Source of the DNA: Adiantum capillus-veneris | Lineage: Eukaryota > Streptophyta > Polypodiopsida > Polypodiales > Pteridaceae | Assembly: GCA_014529385.2 (NCBI GenBank) | Contig: CM043944.1 | Location: forward strand, 72,469,884-72,533,883 | Length of the DNA: 64,000 bases | Direction of reading: 5' to 3' | Shown: in pieces, positions 36,121 through 47,591 of the stretch | Layout of the letters: each line of letters opens with the position of its first letter | How positions within the stretch are numbered: position 1 is the first letter of the stretch | Translations under genes and position numbers: made by a program | The notes under the pieces: generated by a model | Database searches by the model: none | Seen by the model: only the letters and a program-made list of their open reading frames with translations | What the model was told of the DNA's origin: nothing

Positions 36121-39100
36121 ATGAGTAGCGACGAGGATGTGGGACCGTCCAACCGAAACACCTATCTCTCAACGAGGGTCTTATGTCCTTGTAATCAATG
36201 CAAGCATGCTGTGCGACGGACAAGACGTGTTTCTTTGCAGCACGTTCGCGAATTTGGCGAGTTCGATCCATCTATTATAGATCGAGTTGTTGCCAATTAT
36301 AACTCGTCGGACTCTGACGCTGGCCAACAAGCAGCAATCTTGCAACCCAATAGACGTATTCGCAGGCGCTTTGGTCAAGCAGCATATGTGAGGCCACAAG
36401 ATGTACCCTCTGACATCTCGAGGGATGATCATGCAGAGCACATTCCCAACGAGGCAATGTCTGAGCCCGAGATTGATGAAATGATCGAGACGATCATGGA
36501 TTCAGAAAGGCTTATCTATGATGATATGAAAAGTGAAGCCGATATGTCATTGTATAATGGAGCACGTATGTCTAGATTGAAAGCACTCCTGGTTCTTCTC
36601 AACATGCAGGCAAAGTTTGGATGGAGTGACACTAGCGTCACAGCGCTTTTCAGGTGATCTATTACAATTAGTTTACTTTAATAGAACTCTAAATGTATAA
36701 TGATCTGATAGATTTTTACACGACTGTATCATATTTTTATGTTGTGTAGATTGCTGAAAGAGCACATTCTACCAGCTGACAATGTGATGCCAGATTCCCG
36801 AGATGAAGCAAGAAAGATTTTGCGAAACTTGGGGATGGATTACAATTCTATCCACGCTTGTCCTAATGACTGCATTCTTTTCAGAGGGGAATACACAGAC
36901 ATGGAGAAGTGTCCGAAATGTGATTCCGAAAGATATCGGGTAGATCTCCACGGGACAAAAATTCCACAAAAGGTTTTGCGACATTTTCCTTTGCTTCCTC
37001 GCATCAAGCATTTCTTCGAATGTAAGTCCATGGCCGCCCTAGCATCATGGCATGAGGAGAATAAATCTTCGGATGGTGTGCTACGAATTCCTGCAGATTG
37101 CGCAGCCTGGAAACATATAGATGGAACATGGTCGGATTTTGCTAGGGAAGCTCGAAATTTGCGCTTAGGCCTGGCTATGGATGGCGTAAATCCATTTGGT
37201 CAAAGATCAACATCTTACAGTGTATGGCCCGTTGTCATCGTCAACTACAACATTCCCCAGTGGTTGACTACGAAGAAGGGGCACCTATGGCTAAGCTTGA
37301 TTGTGCCAGGGCGATATAAAGTGGGGAATATGGATGTGTATCTTCGTCCACTATTGGAAGAGCTACAACAATTGTGGATTGGCATAGAGGTGGTGGATAT
37401 GAGCCGACACACAGGACGACGGAATGCTTTGATCAGAGGTATTCTAATGTGGACCATGCATGACTATCCCGGGCTAACAGAATGCTCAGGTGATCTATTG
37501 ACACTCCTCACTCAGACACTGTAAATCTTGTTTTTCCCCATAGTTGATCTATTATCATGTGTATACATGCAGGGCTTCAAACAAGCGGATACAGAGCATG
37601 TGTCACATGTGGACCTAGACTGAATGCACGTAGGGCACCCTCACTGAAGAAGCAAATCTACGAAGGTCATCAAGCGTATCTTCCGGAGAATCATGTGTTA
37701 CGCGACGGCTTTTTGGGAAGAGAGCCACCAAGGATGTCTGCACAAGCATGGTTAGAGCAGAAGGAGATGTGCGATGACGGATTGCCTCCAGGGATGAAGA
37801 GACTATCTCTATGGTACGAGTTACCATACTGGCCCCGACTCGTGATCAATCACTTGCTCGATCCAATGCACATATTCAAGAATGTGGGTAATCTACTATG
37901 GGACCATTTGACCGGCAAGAAAGATACTTTGGGAGCCAGAGTTGACCTTAGAAATGTGGATCGTATGGAGCAATATTGGCCGCAAACAGCGTCTGATGGA
38001 TCGATAAAACTTCCTAAAGCACCATGGATTTTCACAGGAGCCCAAGAACGCAAAGTAAAAGAGGCCATTCGATCTTTGCGGACCCCCACTGGCGTAATGC
38101 ACTCGCTCCGAACGTGTTTTACTAAAGAAGGAAAGCTTACCGGTTTGAAGTCACACGATTGGCATAAAATGTGTCAGGTACGTTCATAGTGGACTTTAAT
38201 ATCATTGCATAAAATGTGGACTTTAATATCATTGCTGCACATACTTTACAGTTTATTTTACCGGTTGCCATTGAGGGATGTTTGTCTCTCGACATCCGTA
38301 ACACAATCTACAAACTTGCAAAGCTGGTGCAATGGATCTCACAAAAGGAGATCGACGTTTACATTGGAGAGTGGCTAGACGGATTTGATAAATCCCGGGA
38401 CACGCTATGGCGAACCATAGATGATGAGCGCATATCTGGGATTGTCATGTGCAATCTCGGTGTTGAGAAGAAGATGACGGAAGATCTAGAGGCTAAAATT
38501 AACCGATTTTGCATGCTTCACAATCCAGTGATGCAAAAGTGGATTTCACAATATGAGGATGCAAAGCAAGAGCGACAAAGGGCACGAATCGAGTGGAGAC
38601 GGGGAAGACGACCACCGATGCACTATCCAGCGGTTCTGGAGAGCCTACCAACCTTCATGAGCTTAAGATGGTTGCACAACCAATTGAAAAGCGCACAACA
38701 ATGCGGTGACGAAGTGACTGAAGAAGAGTGGGAGTACTCTCGGGGTTGCGCGACCAAGGTAAGTTTGCAATGTACGACTAGCAAGTGACTTTATTTATAA
38801 ACGTTTGAACGGCCACTCATAATCTTTGTTCGTTGTAGTATAAGTCATACACAGCAGCATGGTGTAAAGGTCGACATTTTAGGGTGGAACGAATCGACAA
38901 AAAGCGTTTTACTCAAGATTGTGGAATCATGGCAAAATTTGAACAGTCTAGTCGACGACGTTCCTCTGATGCAGATCCCGTGGTGGCGGAACTCACTTAC
39001 TTCGGCACGCTGCAAGAGATTTTGAGGATCGATTACAGAGGATTTTTTGTCGACTTGTTCGACGTGCAATGGTTCAAGATAATCATGGAGGGTCGAAACG

Positions 39101-39591
39101 CTACTGTGCGTAGAGGAGAGTCTGGTTTTCTTGAGGTGGATTCTACTAAGAAATGGACTGACCTAAGAGACACTTTCGTACTACCCAAGCATTGTGAACA
39201 AGTAAGTATATAAATAGTTGACATCCCCCTTTTACAAGTTATGTGCTTGAAAGCTCTCATGTAAGTTATGTGGCTCTGGCAGGTAGTATTTCATCCTACA
39301 AAGTCTACATCAAACTGGTGGTACGTCATAGAGGTAGCCCCTCGTAGTGCAAGGACGTATGAAGGCTACCATGTACCAATCACAACGACATCAATGGAGG
39401 AGATCAGAGAAGATGCTCAATCAGAAGCCGCTACGGTGGTGCCAGACGAGCATCAAGATGCTACTACTCTATATGGGGTGCATGCAGAGGAGCTACAAAA
39501 TGAAACAGAGGATATGTGTTTAAACGGAGAGCTCTATATAGATATAGGAAGTTATGCTGAGTTATGCGAGGATGAGAGAGAGATCTCTTAA
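36121..39591 (+). CDS. TNP2-like CACTA transposase, copy 3, open through six exons
   Basis: Exons 36121-36653, 36750-37489, 37573-38177, 38252-38758, 38839-39201 and 39283-39591 join in phase with GT-AG borders to a protein of about 1,018 residues. Domains in order: transposase-associated (CPCNQCKHAVRR, residues about 20-55), TNP2 core (LGLAMDGVNPFGQR; MDVYLRPLLEEL; LMWTMHDYPGLTEC), a zone with CGPRLNARRAPSLKK and LLDPMHIFKNVGNLLWDH, DUF4218, then DUF4216-like (RVERIDKKRFTQDCG; YRGFFVDLFDVQWFK). Exon 4 lacks 258 nt relative to copy 2, removing 86 residues of DUF4218 in frame (junction QKEIDV|YIGEW at 38358). It would bind the ends and catalyse transposition; whether it works without that block is unknown. 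The product acts in the nucleus by family knowledge. Confidence 0.87.
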
Positions 39592-39863
39592 AGCCACAAA
39601 TATTGTATTTGAACAATTTTGCTCCGTGCTGTAAAAGCTCTGGCTCTCTAAGTAGCTTCCATGGTGTATAACGCTCTTTTCTACTCGCGCTCACATCTTT
39701 TGATTGAAAATTCTGAGTTTTCGACTTGCCTCTTTTATCACTCGATTCATTGCGTCATTGTATTTATATGCGTCATTACGTCATTGTATTTAATGGTCTT
39801 TGCGTCATTGTCTACTCTATTCATTCAATATTAAGTTTAAATATTCGTGTGTTTAATGCAGGT

Positions 39864-41177
39864 ATGGATGATGAGGAGTTTCTTTCTTCTTTGTCACCGC
39901 AGCAGAGACAGTGGTACGTGGAGCGTCATCGCTCTGGCGCATCATCGCGCGTTCCTACACCATCCGCATCTCCCTCTCTTTCGGAGCATTCGGCGCGCTC
40001 TGAAGCTTCGGCGTCGACGAGACAAGCGTCACACTCGTCTAGACACCGGCGCTCTAGTGGTGGCGGTGGCGGTTGTTGTGGGGATTCCGCCACCGATGCC
40101 TCCACACCGCCTCGTGTTCGACGAGGCTCTTTACCCTCCCCTTCTTTGCCCGCCCCCACACCAGCCACAGCATCGCCATCTACGCCAGGTTTTGCACGGC
40201 TGACTGTTCCTAGAAGCTACACACCTCTACCTACTCCGCCGGGAGCCACCCCACTCGACACTCCTCGCTTCGGCGCCCAGACGCCGGTGGAGACACCTGA
40301 CGTCCGTACCCCCATCGACACGCCGCTAGAGACCCCTGCCGGGACACCCAGGTTCACGCGTCACCGGCCAGAGGGCTTGCCTTACTCCGTCGACATCAGC
40401 GGCGGCATCATCATGGATGATGACGGCAAGAAGGTGATCTCGCGCATGCGTGGTCTTTGCTCTCAGCTGTTTAGACACTATATACTAAACAAATGGAGTG
40501 AAGTACCAACTGATTTAAAAAACAGAGTCATCAGCATACTTCATGATAAGTTTCCCGTTCCAACACGGGATCAGCGCTTCAATGAAGACCTGATGAAGAT
40601 TCGAATGCGCGAATACTGCAAACACAAGCGTTCCGAAGTGCAAAAAGCAATCAAGAATGGGTGGAATAGGCCAGATTGGCTGGCCAAAGAAGATTGGAAG
40701 AATGCGAAGAAAGCAGCGCGCGAGAATCCCGACAAGTGGAAGCAACAAAAGGATGCAGCCAGAGCGCGAGTAGAGGCAGGGAGCTCGCACCACTTGGGGA
40801 GCGGTGGATGGGCATCATTTGAGGCCGATTTTGTAAGTCTTTTCACATTGCTCTTTATGCATGTTCGATAGTTTAGGGTTTATGAGTTTTTTAGTTCTAA
40901 CATAATGAAATCTTTGTATGTTTTGACAGTGGTCGATGACAGGACGTGATCCCACACCGTACAAGCGCGAGTACGCAGGTAGGACGGGCTTAAACGCCCT
41001 GATGGACATTCTCAGTTCTCGCGGCGGCATGGTTAGTATTAGGGTTTACTCTTTTTTATTTTTTGTATTGTTTTATAAATGTCGTTATATGTTTATATTT
41101 ACTGAAAACTGTCTTATTGTCTTTTTTTGCAGAATCCGACAGATACGCCGCTTGGACGCGATGAGACGTCTGATTAG
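39864..41177 (+). CDS. CACTA second gene (En/Spm type), copy 3, intact
   Basis: Exons 39864-40832, 40930-41031 and 41133-41177 join in phase to 371 residues. ATG 39864 follows a TTTAATGCAG acceptor. The protein has the same regions as copy 1: MDDEEFLSSLSPQQRQWY head, Gly-rich GGGGGCCG patch, TP-rich linker, basic helical domain with WNRPDWLAKEDWKNAKK, short tail NPTDTPLGRDETSD. Differences from copy 1 are scattered substitutions. It lies 270 bp after the TNP2-like stop and probably shares its promoter through alternative splicing, as in En/Spm; the upstream noncoding exon is not resolved. Confidence 0.82.
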
Positions 41178-41504
41178 ACGATGTCAGTTTAGCCGTAGCT
41201 AGATAGCATTAGTTTAGGGTTTCTCGTAGCTTATGTATCATGAGACGGATTTTATACGTCTTTTTGAACCATGTATATTATTACATTTGTCACCGCAATT
41301 CCTTTTGCCAATCAATTCTTTATGCCTATGATGTTGTACAATTGTCATTATTACATTTGCCAATCAATTCAGTTTGCCTATGATGTGTACAATTGTCTGG
41401 GTCTATTATCTACTTTTGCACTTTTTTTAAAAACTGAATCAAGTACAATATGGTTGATGGGTGGCAGGGCATTCAATGCCCTGCCACCAAAAAAATATTC
41501 TCTC

Positions 41505-41741
41505 AGGCGTCGCTATAAGCGTCGCTATTTATGGCTCTGTAGCGTCGCTATATGTGTCGCTATACTCTTCTGTGAGAGCGTCGCTATAAGCGTCGCTATA
41601 GGCGTCGCTATATAGCGACGCCTATAGCGACGCTCTCGTAGCGACGCTGTTAGCGACGGTTTTAGCGACGCCGGGGGTTATAAAAACCCAGTGTATTTCC
41701 GTCGCTAACAGCGTCACAAGAGCACACAACCTCTTGTAGTG
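41505..41741. repeat. CACTA copy 3 right-end hairpin array and TIR
   Basis: GCGTCGCTAT words (41507-41610) are followed by complementary ATAGCGACGC words (41610-41670) and the TIR. There are fewer units than in copy 1, so unit number varies between copies. Confidence 0.78.
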
Positions 41742-41830
41742 GTTTTCTCTTCATCTTCCAATGACAACAACTTGAGAGCAAGAATTTCCACTTCAATTGG
41801 CTTACCCACTAGCAAGTTTTAGAAATGGCC
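41742..41830 (-). mobile_element. Minus-strand gypsy fragment, continuation after CACTA copy 3
   Basis: The minus-strand sequence reads PIEVEILALKLL, matching the PMEVELPAVKML stretch of the gypsy element near 59150. The right boundary is uncertain. Confidence 0.5.
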
Positions 41831-44200
41831 TTGTAAAAATTCATTTACACAGGTGTGATTTTGCCAAGATTGAGTGCTGATGTTTTGGGTTGTTCAAGAC
41901 TTCAAAATATGGTTTTTAATAAGTATTCTTAGCCATGCTTTATAGCTTGTGAATTGGACTTGTACATCATGAGTTATGAGCATTCAAAGTGGGCGCTCTC
42001 ACCTTAGAAGGTGATTGCGGGTGCATGCGAGAAGGGCAACTAGACCAACTTGGGGGTCTAAGATTATCAATGCTGAAGTTTTATATTTTTGGAGATAGCG
42101 AGGTGATGGGCTTCGAGCCGTGTGTTACGGTGCGTCATTCGATGATCGGAGCAGGAAGATATGCCTCAGGGAAAATTGTCCGAAAAGTCCGCTCATGCTT
42201 TGGGAGAAGCTGGGAATTTTTGAGGAAGTTGAGAAGGGTGGAGGATGGTGCCGCATGGACTAATCCCACATGGGGGAGAGAAAGTGGAAATTGGAGGGTA
42301 TAAGGGGGGGAGTGGGTACCCCCTAAGGTTGTATTGAAGGAGCAAATGGAGCTCACTTGCCTAGCCCATGAGGGCTTGTGGACTTTGGGGGAGGAAAGGA
42401 TGTCCATTTTTAGTTCCCACTACCTGAACAGCCGCTTGGTCACTTTTTTGGTCCCCGGACACTTTCCCCCACGCCATTCCTTGGTCAAATGGTCACCGAA
42501 AACTCTTTTTTTATCCAAAAGTTAAGGCCAAAATTGGACCAATTAAAAGGTGTCCAAAGAGAAAACCATGTCAGCTAAGAGGAGAGAGAAAATTCCTTGG
42601 GATAAGAGAAAGAAAACCCTTTTTAATAGCTGCAATTCCCTGCACATCTTTTGGACTTACAGAGACTAGCTTTTTTGGAGCTTTTGAGGGATACCCCAAC
42701 ATTGAAAGCTTGTAACTCTCTCGTCTGTTGTCGGAATCAAGTATATGGATACTCTACGGATGTTTACATGACACGAGCTTTATCTTTATGGTCTTGGTTT
42801 TCATCAATTTTAATCATGGTTTAGGTTAGGGTTGTTTCCCGCCGACTTTACAGGTGTTCGATATAGGTGTTTTTCGCAACTTTATGGTGTTTCCTTCCGA
42901 CGGTGTGGTGTGTTCAAGGCTATAGAGGTTCTCGTTTTCCTTTGTTTGCACGCTAATAACGTGTGTGACTAATTTAATGATCAAATATCTATCTTTCTTT
43001 GTCCATTGTTTTAATGAAAAATATTAAATTCTCTATAATTCTTTTAATGAAAAATATCAAATCTTTCTTTGTCCATTTTTATAAAAAATATCAAAGACTT
43101 TCTAAATTCTTGTTTGGAAACAAGAAGAAGTACTCAAATTTAAATACTATTGCTCCAAAGCATTAAGTATGCTAATTTAAGTTACTCATATATATGTGAT
43201 TAATTTAATGATCAAATGTTTGCCATTTTCTTTGTTCACGTTTATGAAAATATCATGCTCTATAAAACTTTTTTTGTAAAATAGAAAGACGTAGTTTTTT
43301 TTTTGCAAAATAGAAAGTACTTAAGTTTGATTTTTTTTTGGCTACAAAGCATTGTGCAATAATAACAACAGTAAAAAAATTGACAAATTGCAGAGTTATA
43401 AAAATAGCAATTGGCGTAGTAATATGCTCGATAATGTTTAATTTGCAAGAAAGCTCCTTCTTGCCGTCCTCTCTCCTCTTTGGCCACATCATTTTCTATT
43501 CTCACTACAAAACACACTTAAATGTAAGTAAGTGATAAACTTTGATAAAATTTTATAATGTCACTGCATGAAATGCCTATCTTAGGTGTTTTTTCAAGAT
43601 ATGAAGGTCTGAATTTCATGAGTGTACCATTAATACTCTCCCTTCTCCCCTCGTGGGAGGGTCACTAAATGGAAACCCTCTATATTATGTATTTAAGGGG
43701 TGTTCAAGAAAATCCCTATCTATAGATTTTTTTGTTAAATCTCGTTATTGAATACTTTTTATATTAAAAGTATCCTTATGTATCAAAATTTGACTATTTC
43801 AAATAAAAGCACACTGAACTCCATATATCGAACAAGTCTATTATATCCAAGTGGTAGAGCGTCTACTTTTCGTTCTACTATATATAGTTTAAATTGTATA
43901 TATATATTTTCCCACGCCAACTCTTGGAATTGGCTGCGGCACTAGAAAGTTGGACGATCTCACTTGGCCAACTATCTGACAAAGATATGTGACTATGTTT
44001 TTGCCTCAGCACTAAGTAACACCTATATTTAAGAGGGGGAGGCAATGGGATGAAAGGCGGAGAAGTTCACGTACGAAGGTCGAGAAGATCGCAGCCGCAA
44101 ATATCAAATCAAAAACTAAACGTGGACACGCACTAAACATATACAGACTGGACAATGCATGTTAGCTTACAATGTAACATTGTAAAAACGGCTGTAGATA
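41831..44200. other. No recognisable gene
   Basis: Mixed DNA. 41950-42540 has moderate GC and short open frames with no motif; 42940-43560 is AT-rich with repeated CTTTGTCCATTTTT and AAAAATATCAAA words. It may hold an old LTR, but no paired repeat is visible. Confidence 0.45.
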
Positions 44201-44213
44201 CACAATGCATGTG

Positions 44214-44292
44214 CGCGTGAAGTGGCTAGCTTATGTGACCCTAAACACGAACTACGAGGTCACGGTTTTAAATCTTCTCGTCATGCCTCGTT
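44214..44292 (+). repeat. Possible tRNA-derived SINE head
   Basis: GAAGTGGCTAGCTTATG resembles a pol III A box and GAGGTCACGGTTTTAAATC a degenerate B box, spaced about 35 bases, as in plant Au-like SINEs. No target duplication or T-rich tail was identified. Confidence 0.25.
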
Positions 44293-45499
44293 TTTCTCAC
44301 TGACCAGGTTTAATTCGTCTCGCTTTTTTGGCAGCGTGCCTCATTTTTCCCGCTGGCCAAGTTTAGTGCGCCTTGAGATTCCCCCCCCCACCCCCAACCC
44401 CAACACACTTAAGTCTTAGTTTCAAGGATGTTTTCGTGCCGAATAGACTCTTGCCATCTAACCGAGTGACATGTACCTATAAGGAACATTCAAATCCACG
44501 GCAAGTAATTTGCCCTACCAAATTTACCTGGGTGAATTTAACTTCCACGTCACCCTCCCGCTCTCTCGTTTTAAATTTGTTTCCCGTCGCTGTCTTAGAA
44601 GTATTACTTCTTCGCCATCGCCGAACGAGCTCCTGCAGGTTAAACGCAGCAAAGCGATTTCTGCAGGTTATTTCGCTAACTCTCTTATATTACGTGTTTC
44701 AGCTCGGCCTTGCCTTACTTATATGCTTTACGTAGTTAACCAATCCCTTAACGTGCCCCGTATTCACAAAGCCATTAGCTCCATTCTAGTGGCTTAGAGC
44801 AGTAATATTGTAAATACTCACCAGATCATGCAGGACTTATACCTGCTCGCATGAGTAGTCAGTTCGATGAGCAGGAATATCTACCCTGCAGCTCGTTTGG
44901 ATTGCTTCGTTGTGCTTGATTAGCTGGAGTACATGTCTCTTGCCACGTCCGATTGATTTGGCTGTTTCTTCTTAGAAAGTGAATTGTCTGCAAACGGGAT
45001 AAATGAAGAGTAGTCAAGATGACTTCATTAATACAAACATGCTAGGTGATTCAACTCTTTCATCTACGCAGTTGATATATTAATTTAGCTTATAACGTCA
45101 CGTCCTCATCTTAGAAAGTGAATTGTCTGTCGAAATATATAGCAGCTTATATGCTTGAAGAAACTCGTGATGCTTAGGCGCATATCAATCGGAAAGATGT
45201 TAGCAAATTATGCGGCTTCCATGAGAGGATTATTTTTTGAAATCCACTGATCAAATGGATAGATACTATTGTCATCTTCTTAAGCTTGATGCAAAATACT
45301 GAGCTTGCAGGACTGGGCATTGCATGCAGATTGCGCGTGGTTCATACTGTAAAGCAGTCTATAAGGCCAAGCCAGCAACAGCAAAGGAAGTCAAAATGTG
45401 AACATCTAATCTTGACATGAGTCCTTATCCACAAACGTGCAACCAAGCACCCTAAGAATTTAATGTCAACACGTTCATCTGTTAAGTACTTTAATGCAG

Positions 45500-47591
45500 G
45501 GAGAGGGAGGCAGAGATCAAGGCCCGACATGAAAGGAGAAGACTTGCAATGCAGGACAGCACAATAGCGTCAACACCAGCAGCTTACAGTGATGACGTAA
45601 TTGCAGCAGCCGATCCAATCACTGTCCGATCAGGGGGTACCTATTGCAAGCTATAATTGCAGAATCAATTAAGATGTCATGGCCGCTGTTTATGTAATTA
45701 GGCGATAAATAATTAGGATCACGTTTCTGTTTCTTTGTTACATAAATATCATCGCATGATCTCTTGCAGCTGGTGATAACCCTGCAGAGGTCAGTCAATC
45801 AGAAAGCCAGCAGTCATTTTTTGTGTCAGGAGGTAGCTATTGCAAGCTATTGCAAAATCAGCTCAATTTTCGGAGACACAGTTTCTTCCTTCTGTAACAG
45901 CTAGCATCGCCTGATCTGATCTTGCAGTGGACACCTCAGGGCCGGCAGCTGCTCTTGACGTTGTTGCAGCGAGTGTACCTATTGATGATCTCGTTCCCGT
46001 GATCCGCGAGCTGGGTACCTATTGCAAAATCAATTCAGATTTCACTAGTGGCAGATTGCGGAATGAATAGCATGTCCTTTCTTTATGTAATTACCATAAA
46101 GAGAGACGCTGAATTAGAATTAGAATTAGCGTCATATCGCTCGTTCACAGTTATCTTATTAGAATCGACTCTCTCGCAGCTGGTGATGATCCTGCAGAGC
46201 TCGATCAATATTCAGAAAATCAACAGTCCATTCTTGTCGCCAGTGGTACTAGCTATTGCAAGCTACTGAAAAATCAACTCAATTTTCATTGACAGTCTCT
46301 CTCCGTTATGTAATTAGCATCGTCTTTCTTGCAGAGGGCGCCTCAGGCCGAACAACGTCGACGTCTGGTCTTGACAATGAAGTAGCCGATCTGAGTATGA
46401 CTGTCCGCGAGGGTACCTATTGCAAAATCCATGCAGATTTCAGTGTCAGAGTGCGGCATGAGTAGCATCATCTCTCTTTATGTAATAAGCATAAAGAGAG
46501 GCAATGAAATAGCATTGCCTCTTTTTGTGCATGATTAGCATCATATCTCTGTTTCTTTGTCATATAATGAGCATCACCTTTAATGGTGCAGGTGGTGATG
46601 ACGCTGCAGAGATCAATCTTTATTCAGAAATCCAACAGTCAAATTTTGTTCCCAGGGGTAGTACCTATATTTTCAAGCTACTGGGATTGTATCAGCTCAA
46701 TTTTCAGTCACAGCGTCTCTTCGATATGTATAAACTAGCATCGCCTCTCTTGCAGTGGACATATCGGAGGCAGTCGATGGTACGGAACACATCCCAAGGG
46801 CAAAGCAGGCGTTGGAAGAATCGGTCTGGCAGTGCATATACGCGGTCTTTTCATACGAAGAAGATAGTTCAGTAAAATATCATTTACAGGTAATTGTTAG
46901 AATCTGTGCCAGATAACTTAATTAATACTGCTAGTCTAGTCTTGATTTTTGATAGAGCGTATGTCAGCTCTGCCTCGTGATTGATTAATACACAGGACTT
47001 AATGGATATGGACGAGGAAACGCTCCCCTTATTTGCTACGACCCTGGGAGTTGATGACGTGAATCGAGATCCCACAGACGTTAAGATATTGAGGAATAAC
47101 ATTGTGAAAGAGTTAAGTAGTAGAAATCAATTAGTGACATCCACTTCATCAGGTACGACGTACTGAGGCAAGTACATTAAAGTTTTGGAAGGTTACTTCG
47201 TGCGCTCTTAACCCTTTTTAATTACTCTGAACCTAGTTTAATGCCCAGTTAATTACTTGCATGACAAATAGATAAAGCCGGCGCTGTGCGAAGGCTCTCA
47301 ATGGCGCATCTGACAAATGTGGTTGAGGCAGAGCTTGCAAAACTTCTCATCTTCTATATGGCTGTCCCAGGAAGCCGGGGCAGCGAGATCCGTCAGATTC
47401 GCTCTGCTAAAGCCTTTGTTGAAGCCTGTTCGGAAATGTTTGTTGAAGCAATGGAAGGTAGCGCTGCTCCTGTTTACGAGCCTCGGACCACATTCCGTGC
47501 TCTAAATCTGGCTGCGGCGATGCTGGACCGACTATGTCAACGTCCAGGAAGTCCTCTTTTTACGCGTGGAAGAATAAGTCGACGAGGCTGA
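45500..47591 (+). CDS. Uncharacterised multi-exon gene with tandem exon-pair duplication
   Basis: Nine exons fit exactly: 45500-45636, 45770-45832, 45928-46014, 46180-46245, 46335-46412, 46592-46657, 46756-46889, 46996-47152 and 47272-47591 (stop TGA). All borders are GT-AG and the phase is kept throughout with no stop; exons 2-6 are symmetric phase-1. Short exons 2, 4 and 6 are copies (AGDNPAEVSQSESQQS, AGDDPAELDQYSENQQS, GGDDAAEINLYSEIQQS), as are exons 3 and 5 and the starts of 1 and 7, and their introns are alike (GTACCTATTGCAAAATC; GTAGCTATTGCAAGCTA). Exon 1 is basic and charged (EAEIKARHERRRLAM). The last exon is helical (HLTNVVEAELAKLLIFYMAV). I do not recognise the family. Start exons lie upstream and are unresolved; ATG 44851 is one candidate. 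Confidence 0.72.
45770..46889 (+). repeat. Three tandem exon-intron units of about 410 bp
   Basis: Units 45770-46179, 46180-46591 and 46592-46889 each hold a 63-66-nt exon, an intron starting GTAGCTATTGCAAGCTA or similar, and a second exon starting with G-A-C/A-S-E/G. Unit 3 ends early because its second exon is longer and splices to unique exons. Confidence 0.75.

Larger units (their letters stand above)
34387..41741 (+). mobile_element. CACTA transposon, copy 3 (plus), the most complete coding copy
   Basis: Starts CACTACAAGAGG, ends CCTCTTGTAGTG, target duplication GTT on both sides (34384-34386, 41742-41744). It has the same layout as copies 1 and 2. Its TNP2-like gene (36121-39591) has only an in-frame deletion and its second gene (39864-41177) is intact. 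It has the longest left-end hairpin. Together with copy 2 it forms inverted arms of about 7 kb around a 41-bp centre. Of the three copies this is the one most likely to make proteins. Confidence 0.95.

Noticed and set aside
41989-42303. 104-residue open frame
   Set aside because: No recognisable domain, no splice context and no homologous copy in the window.
43502-43515. CACTACAAAACACA, possible transposon terminal repeat
   Set aside because: No inverted partner or target duplication found nearby; differs from the CACTACAAGAGG family.
43835-43880. CCAAGTGGTAGAGCG, reminiscent of the 5' half of a tRNA
   Set aside because: The A box is imperfect and there is no B box or acceptor stem downstream.
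44373-44797. Open frames of 95-120 residues upstream of the 45.5 kb gene
   Set aside because: No motif, no phase match to exon 45500, and one begins in a C-run; could be leader DNA but not supportable as coding.
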